The notes under the pieces: model-generated
What the model saw: the letters and a program-made list of their open reading frames with translations, nothing else
Told to the model about the DNA's origin: nothing
Database searches by the model: none
Origin: Dehalococcoidales bacterium
Lineage (GTDB): Bacteria > Chloroflexota > Dehalococcoidia > Dehalococcoidales > UBA5627
DNA length: 64,000 bases
Assembly (NCBI GenBank): GCA_041656115.1
Contig: JBBAED010000006.1
Span: forward strand, 19,112-83,111
Reading direction: 5' to 3'
Part shown: in pieces, positions 1-6,539 of the stretch
Numbering within the stretch: position 1 is the first letter of the stretch
Layout: each line of letters starts with the position of its first letter
Program-made: the position numbers and the translations under genes

Positions 1-324
1 TTAGAGGAATCTCGTCAGCGGTTGGAGGATCAGCTTGAGCAATTGAAAGCGAGCCGTCCCACCGAAAACAGGCGCGAGGGCAGTCCCTTTGGTAAACGGG
101 AAGAAGAAGCCACCGAGGCTGCCGATTTGGAAACTCGCATGGCTCTTGAACACAGAACTGCCCAACAGCTGGCTGAAACGGAAAGGGCATTGGAAAAATT
201 TGCCAAGGGAACTTACGGGATTTGTGAAGATTGCGGTAAGCCGATCAAACCGGAAAGATTAGAGGCTTTACCGCAGGCGTTGTATTGTATGGAGTGTAAT
301 GTCAGAAAAGCAAGAAATATCTAA
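1..324 (+). CDS. DksA/TraR-type zinc-finger protein, 5' partial
   Basis: The frame is open from the first base, so the gene starts before the window; the visible 107 residues are the C-terminal part. The first half is charged and helical, probably coiled coil. The end carries a four-cysteine zinc finger (CEDCGKP and YCMEC, about residues 75-99 of the visible part) typical of the DksA/TraR family, whose members bind RNA polymerase through its secondary channel or act as small regulators. It overlaps lspA by 26 nt, so the two are probably cotranscribed. Small DksA-like proteins lying before lspA are familiar in bacteria (recollection). The exact regulatory role cannot be read from the sequence. 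Confidence 0.85.
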   Translation, partial: LEESRQRLEDQLEQLKASRPTENRREGSPFGKREEEATEAADLETRMALEHRTAQQLAETERALEKFAKGTYGICEDCGKPIKPERLEALPQALYCMECNVRKARNI

Positions 325-811
325 ATTAAGAAGTTTTGCCAAGGGGTTTCATCGTAAGGGTTCGCTCTTTTTGTGCCTGGCGCTATCGATAGTGGCGGCT
401 GACCAGCTCACAAAATATATTGTTAAAACGAATATGGCGCTTGGACAATCCATACCGGAGAGCGGGTTCTTTCATTTCACCTATGTTCAAAATACAGGCG
501 CCGCTTTTAGTATATTGCGGGAGCACACCTTTTTGTTATCAATATTTTCGATAATAGGTGTCGTCTTACTGCTCTTTATCGTATTTTATTTAGCGGACCG
601 TATTGATTTTTTAAAGACGACACCGGCTAAGTTTTCGCTTGGATTGATTATGGGCGGCACCGTTGGTAATCTTATCGATAGGTTAAGCTACGGTTATGTA
701 ATTGATTTTATCGATTTCGATTTTTTTGCGACCTTTAATGTAGCCGATTCCGCAATTACAGTCGGTGTACTGCTTTTGGCCTTTTTCTATATTCGCTCGG
801 CCGAGAACTGA
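299..811 (+). CDS. lspA: Lipoprotein signal peptidase (signal peptidase II)
   Basis: Integral membrane aspartyl protease that removes signal peptides from diacylglyceryl-modified prolipoproteins. The 170 residues show the family signatures: QNTGAAFS near residue 64, GNLIDR with catalytic Asp127, and FNVAD with catalytic Asp150, placed between four predicted membrane helices. The ATG lies inside the end of the upstream zinc-finger gene and rluD follows 9 nt later, so this looks like a DksA-like/lspA/rluD operon. Likely substrates in this window are the rhodanese lipoprotein (11.4 kb) and the lipocalin-like lipoprotein (60 kb). Length is normal for the family. Confidence 0.96.
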   Translation: MSEKQEISKLRSFAKGFHRKGSLFLCLALSIVAADQLTKYIVKTNMALGQSIPESGFFHFTYVQNTGAAFSILREHTFLLSIFSIIGVVLLLFIVFYLADRIDFLKTTPAKFSLGLIMGGTVGNLIDRLSYGYVIDFIDFDFFATFNVADSAITVGVLLLAFFYIRSAEN

Positions 812-820
812 CGGATTTTT

Positions 821-1726
821 ATGGAAGAACAAATTTATGAGCTATCTGCAAACGAAGACGGCGAGCGGCTGGATAAATATATCGCCTCGGAACTTGCTGA
901 TATTTCGCGCAGTTTTATCCAAAAATTAATCACCGACGGTAAAGTTACAGTTAACGGGCAAGTTGAAAAAGCCGGTTTTAAGCTTACCGTCGGCGATAAA
1001 ATTATTATTAATGTTCCCCAAGCGGAAACCACTACCCTCAAGCCGGAGGCAATTCCGCTTAATATCCTCTACGAAGATAACGATCTCTTGGTAATCGATA
1101 AACCGGCCGGGCTGACCGTACATCCGGCTCCGGGACACCCCGAACATACGCTGGTTAACGCTGTTTTAGCGCATTTTCCGGAATTAACAGAAAGCGGCGG
1201 AGAACGCCTGCGCCCGGGTATTGTACATAGATTAGATAAAGACACCTCCGGGCTGGTGTTGGTTGCTAAAAACAGGGCGGCTCTGGCAAACCTTTCCGAG
1301 CAATTTAAATCACGCTCGGTAACTAAAATCTACTTAACGCTTGTTAAAGGGCACTTAAAACCGGAAAACGGTCTTATTGAAGCCAACCTCGGCAGAGATA
1401 AAGGAAACCGAAAGCGCATGGCCATTACCGAAGAAGGGAAAGAAGCGCGTACCCGCTACCGCGTTATAAAATATTACCCCGAGGGTTATTCGCTGCTTGA
1501 AATAACACTTGAAACCGGCCGCACACATCAGATAAGAGTGCATTTGGCGGCAATCGGCTTTCCGATTGTCGGTGACGAAACATACGGGATAAAATCTCCC
1601 TTTATTGCCCGCCAATTTCTGCATGCCCATCGGATTGGTTTCTATCTTCCCTCAACCGAAAAATATATCGAATTCAGCTCCGAACTCCCGGCGGATTTAC
1701 AAGGTGTTCTCGAGAAAATATCTTAA
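821..1726 (+). CDS. rluD: Ribosomal large subunit pseudouridine synthase, RluD family
   Basis: Converts uridines of 23S rRNA to pseudouridine; RluD-type enzymes act in the helix 69 region. The N-terminal S4 RNA-binding domain covers about residues 15-75 (SRSFIQKLITDGKVTVNG). The catalytic domain carries HRLDKDTSG with the catalytic Asp139, and a later GRTHQIRVH motif. At 301 residues it is typical. It follows lspA after 9 nt; lspA-rluD is a common gene pair. Family membership is secure, but the exact target (RluD versus RluC/RluB) is inferred from the S4 domain and the gene order. Confidence 0.93.
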   Translation: MEEQIYELSANEDGERLDKYIASELADISRSFIQKLITDGKVTVNGQVEKAGFKLTVGDKIIINVPQAETTTLKPEAIPLNILYEDNDLLVIDKPAGLTVHPAPGHPEHTLVNAVLAHFPELTESGGERLRPGIVHRLDKDTSGLVLVAKNRAALANLSEQFKSRSVTKIYLTLVKGHLKPENGLIEANLGRDKGNRKRMAITEEGKEARTRYRVIKYYPEGYSLLEITLETGRTHQIRVHLAAIGFPIVGDETYGIKSPFIARQFLHAHRIGFYLPSTEKYIEFSSELPADLQGVLEKIS

Positions 1727-1802
1727 GGCGTTTACTTTCGGTTTTAGGTCACCGATAATAATCGTGTTAGAATAAAAGAGTGGGTTTTAAAAGGCTCTGA
1801 TA

Positions 1803-2336
1803 ATGAACAACAGTGAGGTGTATGAGGAATCCGGCGGAATTATTTTGAAGTTTGCCGGTTTTTGGCGTAGGTTTGCCGCTGCCGTAATTGATTTTGCCGT
1901 AATCGCAACGGTTATCTCCGTTTTTATGCCGTTACAGCACCTTGGATATGTACGGGTATGGGATCCGGATATCTTCAGCGGCATTCCGCATTGGTTGATG
2001 TTCCCTCAACTAATATTATACAACGTACTTTTAATCGTTATTATAATCGGTTATTTCGTTATTTGTTGGGTTTGGCGCGGTCAGACGTTGGGTAAAGTTG
2101 TAATGAATATTAAAGTTATTACCCCCGACGGTTCAAACGTAACTTTCCCGATTGCCTTTTTAAGATATTTGGGCTATATCGTATCTGCGGTTCCTTTATT
2201 TTTAGGGTTTATTTGGATTGCTTTTGATAAACAAAAGCAGGGTTTTCACGATAAAATCGCCGGAACGTTTGTGGTGATTGTGCCGCAACCGAAAATAAAA
2301 GAGGCTAATCCGAGCACAACGGGTGCCGGAGTATAA
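1803..2336 (+). CDS. RDD family membrane protein
   Basis: A 177-residue protein with about three hydrophobic helices (roughly residues 28-45, 70-92 and 118-140). The first is preceded by the Arg/Asp signature of RDD proteins (GFWRRFAAAVIDF), and a second conserved patch reads GQTLGKVVMNIKV. RDD proteins are small membrane proteins with scattered proposed roles (ion transport, stress); none can be assigned here. The gene stands alone, 76 nt after rluD and about 255 nt before gltX. The spacer from 2337 to 2591 shows no ORF or RNA gene I recognise. Confidence 0.85.
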   Translation: MNNSEVYEESGGIILKFAGFWRRFAAAVIDFAVIATVISVFMPLQHLGYVRVWDPDIFSGIPHWLMFPQLILYNVLLIVIIIGYFVICWVWRGQTLGKVVMNIKVITPDGSNVTFPIAFLRYLGYIVSAVPLFLGFIWIAFDKQKQGFHDKIAGTFVVIVPQPKIKEANPSTTGAGV

Positions 2337-2591
2337 TTTTTTAAACATTATTTTCCCGGCTGTGATATATTATTAGTGCAAGCCGTTTGGAGTAAAATGG
2401 GTGGTTTTGGCTTTGAACAATCGGAATGTCAAAACAGGAAATTAATCCAAGAGTATTGACTGCAAACCGAAAGTTATAAGCTATTAAGGTTATGCGAGCC
2501 GAAAGACCGCCTTTTAGGTTAATGGTATAGCGCAAAATAGAATAAAAGAATATAATTACCGTAATAAGTATTTTTTATATGTGAATGAATC

Positions 2592-4088
2592 ATGAGTAAT
2601 AACATCAGAGTACGCTACGCCCCCAGCCCCACCGGTTACCCCCATGTGGGTAATATCAGGACAGCCTTGTTTAACTGGTTGTTTGCCCGTCATCACGGCG
2701 GCAGCTTTATTGTGCGCATCGAAGACACCGATGTTGCGCGTACTGTAGAGGGTGCCGTTGAGTCTATTTTGGAAGGGCTGCGCTGGTTGGAGATTGACTG
2801 GGATGAAGGCCCCGAAGTCGGCGGTAAATTCGGCCCGTATGTGCAATCGGAGCGCCTGGATAAATATTTGGCCGCCGTTAAAAAACTAATCGAGCAAGGG
2901 GATGCCTATTACTGCTATTGCACACCGGAACGCCTTGATGAAATGCGTAACGAGCAAATGAAAAATAAGCAACCCCCGGGATATGATAGGCATTGCCGTG
3001 ATTTATCCGTTACCGAAAACACCTTTAAATGGATGTCGGGGATTAAAAGGGTAGTGCGTTTTCGAACACCGGTTAGCGGTAAAACCACTTTCCACGATAT
3101 CATCCGCGGTGATGTAACCTTTGATAATTCCACTATCGACGATTTTGTCATCCTCAAGTCCGACGGCTATCCGACGTATCATCTCGCCAGTATCGTAGAC
3201 GACAACGAGATGAAAATAACGCATGTTTTAAGGGCGGAAGAGTGGCTTTCAAGTACTCCGCGCCACCTGCTGATGTATAAGGCTATGGGCTATAACCCGC
3301 CTGAATTTGCCCATCTGCCGATGCTTCTCGGTACCGACAGGTCCAAATTAAGCAAACGCCACGGCTCGGTTTCGATAATGGAATATAAAGAGCAAGGGTA
3401 TTTGCCGGAAGCAATGGTGAACTTCCTTTCGCTTTTGGGTTGGTCGTTGGACGGTAAAACCGAACTAATGACCGTTAAAGAAATTATTAAAAACTTTACG
3501 CTCGGGCGCGTTAATTCCACCGGTGCGATTTTTAACGTTGAAAAGTTGGATTGGATGAACGGCGTTTATGTCCGTAACCTTCAAACAGAAGAGTTTGCAA
3601 CAAGGGTTATGCCGTTCCTTGAAAGAGATTTGCCCGCCGAGGTAAAAAGACCGCTATCTTTAGAATACGTGACACAAATTGTGCCGCTGGTTCAGGAAAG
3701 GGTTAAAAAGCTTGGTGAAATAGCGGAACTAACCGATTTTTTCTTTAACGAAAACCTCGAGTACGACCCGAATATTTTGGTTGCCAAGAAAACAACACGT
3801 GAAACAACGAAAATAATGCTTGAAACGGCGCTTGCCGAGCTTGGAGAACTTGCCGAGTTTACCGATGAATCCCTCGAGAATGTTTTGAGGCCGATGGCTG
3901 AGAAATTAGAAGTTAAAACCGGTCAGTTATTCGGAACACTCAGATCGGCAACCACAGGGAAAGAGGTTGCCCCGCCGCTTTTTCAGACAATGGTAGTGCT
4001 CGGCAAAGAGCGTTGTATCAAACGCATCGGCGAAGCGCTGGGGGTTCTGGACCGGGCCAAAGATAAAACCGTCCCCGAAGAAAAATAA
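2592..4088 (+). CDS. gltX: Glutamyl-tRNA synthetase (class I)
   Basis: Charges tRNA-Glu, and possibly tRNA-Gln if a GatCAB amidotransferase is used, with glutamate and ATP. The 498-residue protein has the class I signatures: the HIGH-type motif in PSPTGYPHVGNIRTA near residue 10 (HVGN variant) and the KMSKS-type loop SKLSKRHG near residue 255, followed by the helical anticodon-binding C-terminus. The ATG is preceded by an AT-rich stretch with TATAAT at 2551-2556. It appears monocistronic. The downstream side leads into the terminator of a small minus-strand gene and a repeat cluster. Confidence 0.96.
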   Translation: MSNNIRVRYAPSPTGYPHVGNIRTALFNWLFARHHGGSFIVRIEDTDVARTVEGAVESILEGLRWLEIDWDEGPEVGGKFGPYVQSERLDKYLAAVKKLIEQGDAYYCYCTPERLDEMRNEQMKNKQPPGYDRHCRDLSVTENTFKWMSGIKRVVRFRTPVSGKTTFHDIIRGDVTFDNSTIDDFVILKSDGYPTYHLASIVDDNEMKITHVLRAEEWLSSTPRHLLMYKAMGYNPPEFAHLPMLLGTDRSKLSKRHGSVSIMEYKEQGYLPEAMVNFLSLLGWSLDGKTELMTVKEIIKNFTLGRVNSTGAIFNVEKLDWMNGVYVRNLQTEEFATRVMPFLERDLPAEVKRPLSLEYVTQIVPLVQERVKKLGEIAELTDFFFNENLEYDPNILVAKKTTRETTKIMLETALAELGELAEFTDESLENVLRPMAEKLEVKTGQLFGTLRSATTGKEVAPPLFQTMVVLGKERCIKRIGEALGVLDRAKDKTVPEEK

Positions 4089-4237
4089 ACCCCTTAACGT
4101 TCAAAATTGAAAGGGCAGAGCTCTTTTTGTCCATTATCCATCTTTACATAATTCAATCGGCAAGGGATATCTTTATTTAAAGAAGATTGCCGTACGGGAA
4201 TACAGAACAATTTGTCGCAAAGGAATTTCTTGGGGCA

Positions 4238-4285
4238 AAAAAATAATCCGCCGAGCGTCTATTTCGGTTATCGGAAAGGCTCGGC
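4238..4285 (-). terminator. Rho-independent terminator downstream of the 42-aa gene
   Basis: GCCGAGC at 4250-4256 pairs with GCTCGGC at 4279-4285, with further inner pairing (TTTC/GAAA). Read on the minus strand the hairpin is followed by a T-rich run (ATTATTTTTTT) at about 4238-4248. This is the expected form for termination of the small minus-strand gene whose stop is at 4318, and it supports that gene being real. Confidence 0.6.
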
Positions 4286-4317
4286 AGATTTAATTGTTAT
4301 TCGTGGGATAAGTATGC

Positions 4318-4446
4318 TTATCTCTTGCGGTTAACAAAAGAAAATTCGATTTTCTTGCCGTTACGCTTGGTATCTTTTTTATTGACGTTTTCGATAAATC
4401 TCTGCAGCTCTTCTTTTTCTGCCGCTGTTTCTTTTTTAGTAGCCAT
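4318..4446 (-). CDS. Small basic hypothetical protein (42 aa)
   Basis: A complete small ORF: ATG at 4446-4444, TAA at 4320-4318, 42 residues, beginning MATKKETAAEKEELQ and ending SFVNRKR. It is strongly charged (12 Lys/Arg in the last 20 residues), with a predicted helical first half and a basic tail. Two features support it: a GAGGGTGA ribosome-binding site about 8 nt upstream, and a T-tailed hairpin just past the stop. I do not recognise a family. The composition suggests nucleic-acid or ribosome binding, but that is inference. Upstream on the same strand is the repeat cluster at 4565-5089. Confidence 0.65.
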   Translation of the reverse strand: MATKKETAAEKEELQRFIENVNKKDTKRNGKKIEFSFVNRKR

Positions 4447-4564
4447 TTGTATAATTCACCCTCTTTCTGTCAGTTAAAACATAATTATAGCAGTTTTCCT
4501 GTTACATCGCCAAATATCGTTACTTGCAAGAGTTCTCTCTTTTTGTCATCCTGCTTTCTTCTCT

Positions 4565-4723
4565 TGTCATCCTGAACACAGTGAAGGATCTAAGAGGTCG
4601 AGAAATATAGACTATAAGGTCACTTCAGAGTCAAAAAAGAGGCAACGTCCTACCATAAAAATCCACACCCAAACAGTGCACTATTCGCCAACTCCCAGAT
4701 TCTTCGACAAGCTCAGAATGACA
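4565..4723 (-). repeat. 158-bp MITE-like repeat, copy 1
   Basis: Begins TGTCATCCTGAA and ends TCAGAATGACA, so the ends form an imperfect terminal inverted repeat (TGTCATYCTGA). The interior matches six other copies in the window (4731, 10697, 11126, 17092, 42439, 42655). Shared interior landmarks include CCACACCCAAACAGTGCACTA and GATCTAAGAGG. This copy is 159 bp and inverted relative to the copies at 10.7, 11.1, 17.1 and 42 kb. No coding capacity; frames open through it are fortuitous. Confidence 0.85.
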
Positions 4724-4730
4724 TTATTTT

Positions 4731-4888
4731 TGTCATCCTGAATGAAATGAAGGATCTAAGAGGATTGAAATACAGGCTATAGGGTAACCTCGACATCAAA
4801 AAAGAGGAATCGTCCTACTATAAAAATCCACACCCAAACAGTACACTATTTGCCAACCCCCAGATTCTTCGACAAGCTCAGAATGACA
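4731..4888 (-). repeat. 158-bp MITE-like repeat, copy 2
   Basis: Direct tandem neighbour of copy 1, 7 bp away and in the same orientation. It begins TGTCATCCTGAATG and ends CTCAGAATGACA, 158 bp. It differs from copy 1 at scattered positions, for example CAGTACACTA in place of CAGTGCACTA, so the two are diverged rather than a recent exact duplication. Confidence 0.85.
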
Positions 4889-4899
4889 ATAATAGTAAC

Positions 4900-4990
4900 G
4901 TCTTTGCGAGCGTAGCGAAGCAATCTCATATAGATTAAATTCCTTGGAGATTGCCACGTCGTTCGCCAAAGGCTCACTCCTCGCAAAGAC
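4900..4990 (-). repeat. 91-bp terminally inverted repeat, copy 1
   Basis: Ends are perfect 11-bp inverted repeats: GTCTTTGCGAG at 4900-4910 and CTCGCAAAGAC at 4980-4990. The interior carries GCGAAGCAATCTCATAT and GGAGATTGCCACGTC. The same 91-bp unit recurs at 10595, 10999 and 17395 in the opposite orientation. A half copy (ACGTCACTCGCC to CTCGCAAAGAC) lies at about 5001-5040. Confidence 0.85.
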
Positions 4991-5045
4991 AATAGGTGAG
5001 AGCCACGTCACTCGCCTAGTGGTTTCCTCCTCGCAAAGACATTTT

Positions 5046-5089
5046 CTCTCGTTCGCCCTGAGCCTGTCGAAGGGCTCAAAGAACGAGAG
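5046..5089. repeat. Palindromic repeat hairpin
   Basis: CTCTCGTTC and GAACGAGAG form a 9-bp perfect stem around a core (GCCCTGAGCCTGTCGAAGGGC) that can pair internally. Related palindromes built on TTCGACAGGCTCAGGGCGAACG occur in the clusters at 10.95, 17.35 and 42.87 kb. This one lies just downstream of the mutM stop, where it might also act in 3'-end formation. Confidence 0.7.
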
Positions 5090-5122
5090 AGGGTGTTATC
5101 CCGAATGACAGCAAGCCCCCGC

Positions 5123-5932
5123 TTATAGTTTCTGGCAGTCGGGGCAGAAATAGGTCCCGCGTTGCTGAACCAATGTACGTTCCAGAATGGTCCCACACTC
5201 CGTGCAGGGTTTATTTTTGCAGTGGGCAACCTTAAATTCTCTGTGCGCGGCCCCCGTTTCTCCGTCCGGTCTGAAATAGTTCGAAACGCTGGCTCCCTTA
5301 TTTTTAATCCCCAGTTTCAATACGTCTTGAATTGCCTGGTGCAAGACCTTGATTTCATTAGCCGAAAGTGTGTTTGCCGGCTTTTTGGGATGGATTTTGG
5401 AAGCAAAAAGTGCTTCATCGGCATACATATTACCGATGCCGGCAATCAGACATTGGTCCAACAACAAAGCTTTAATTGCAGATTTACGCGTACTTAGAAT
5501 TTTTGTAAAGGTTTGCGGTGTAAAGGCATCGCTTAAGGGTTCGACTCCCAGTTTTCCGATAACACAGTTACAGTCCTTTACCAGTCTTATCTTGCCAAAC
5601 TTGCGCGGATCGTTAAAAAAAATATTGTCACCGTTATCAAGGCGGAATACGGCGCGGGTGTAGGGTGGGGGCTCGTCTTTACCAACCATCAGCGAACCGC
5701 TCATTCTCATATGTAAAATGAGGTTTAATCCGTCTTCAAGCCCGATTATTATGTATTTACCGCGCCTGTCTATACCGAGGATTTTTTTGTTGCGGATGCC
5801 GTCAAGAAATTCTTCTTTGGAAGGCTCTTCAAGCATTCGCTCCCAGTAGAGTGCAACATCTTTGATTGTGCGTCCTACAATATAGGGCAAAAGGTCATTT
5901 TTTATGGTTTCGACTTCAGGCAGTTCGGGCAT
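5123..5932 (-). CDS. mutM: Formamidopyrimidine-DNA glycosylase
   Basis: Base-excision repair enzyme removing 8-oxoguanine and formamidopyrimidines, with AP-lyase activity. The 269-residue protein begins MPELPEVE, with the N-terminal proline nucleophile and Glu3. It has Lys59 (equivalent to Lys57 of the E. coli enzyme), the helix-two-turn-helix region DQCLIAGIGNMYADE, and a C-terminal zinc finger with Cys243, Cys246, Cys263 and Cys266 around the conserved Arg258. All catalytic residues expected of MutM are present. It overlaps the upstream PAP2 gene by 17 nt, giving a polA-pap2-mutM transcript. Confidence 0.96.
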   Translation of the reverse strand: MPELPEVETIKNDLLPYIVGRTIKDVALYWERMLEEPSKEEFLDGIRNKKILGIDRRGKYIIIGLEDGLNLILHMRMSGSLMVGKDEPPPYTRAVFRLDNGDNIFFNDPRKFGKIRLVKDCNCVIGKLGVEPLSDAFTPQTFTKILSTRKSAIKALLLDQCLIAGIGNMYADEALFASKIHPKKPANTLSANEIKVLHQAIQDVLKLGIKNKGASVSNYFRPDGETGAAHREFKVAHCKNKPCTECGTILERTLVQQRGTYFCPDCQKL

Positions 5933-6536
5933 TTGTTTTCTCTTTTCTTATGCATTTATACAATATTATAACAGGAATAACTATCAATATTCCGATTGTT
6001 AATCCGGCTAAAACATCGCTTAGCCAGTGCCTTTGCAGATATAGGCGCGACAGACCTACTAAAAGGATTAATAACCCCGCCGTAATTTGAAGCGCGACAC
6101 AGATTTTTTTATTTTTAATGATTTGAGGCATAAAATAAATTGTCATTCCCATTAAGGTAGATGTAAATACGGTGTGCCCGCTAGGGAAACTGTTTTGCAG
6201 TAAATCGTCTATGGGCCTCGGGCGGTCAATAAATAACTTCAAAAAAAAGCTGATAACAGCCCCAATCCCCGGTGCCGCAATTATAAAAAGCGCTTCTGTT
6301 CTTTTTCCGGCAAGCCAAAAAGCGAGCCCCAAAAGCAGACCGGCAAATATGTAATAAGGGAAATCACCAAGGCTTGTAACCAGCGGCAGAATAAAATCAA
6401 GACACGGGGCTTGCGTTTTATCTGCCCAAACGCTGACGGCAATATCGCCGGGGAAGTTTACTCCTGAGGTAGCGGCAATAACGATAAAAACAAAAAAAGC
6501 AAAAAGAGTTAAGTACGAAATACGTAATATACTCAA
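5916..6536 (-). CDS. PAP2 family membrane phosphatase
   Basis: A 206-residue integral membrane protein with the three phosphatase motifs of the PAP2 superfamily in order: KLFIDRPRP (KX6RP), PSGH, and SRLYLQRHWLSD (SRX5HX3D), within five or six predicted helices. Such enzymes dephosphorylate phosphatidate, diacylglycerol pyrophosphate or undecaprenyl pyrophosphate; the substrate is not decided by sequence. The start is probably the TTG at 6536-6534, 3 nt after the polA stop and preceded by GGAA. Sandwiched between polA and mutM in one minus-strand operon. Confidence 0.85.
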   Translation of the reverse strand: MSILRISYLTLFAFFVFIVIAATSGVNFPGDIAVSVWADKTQAPCLDFILPLVTSLGDFPYYIFAGLLLGLAFWLAGKRTEALFIIAAPGIGAVISFFLKLFIDRPRPIDDLLQNSFPSGHTVFTSTLMGMTIYFMPQIIKNKKICVALQITAGLLILLVGLSRLYLQRHWLSDVLAGLTIGILIVIPVIILYKCIRKEKTNARTA

Positions 6537-6539
6537 AAA

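Noticed and set aside
4089..4317. tRNA or riboswitch in the gltX downstream region
   Set aside because: No cloverleaf or T-loop sequence and no recognisable aptamer; only the minus-strand terminator hairpin is supported. The same negative applies to the other gaps examined by eye.
4565..5089. CRISPR array
   Set aside because: The repeats are long, palindromic, unevenly spaced and present in separate clusters; no regular short repeats with unique spacers and no cas genes.
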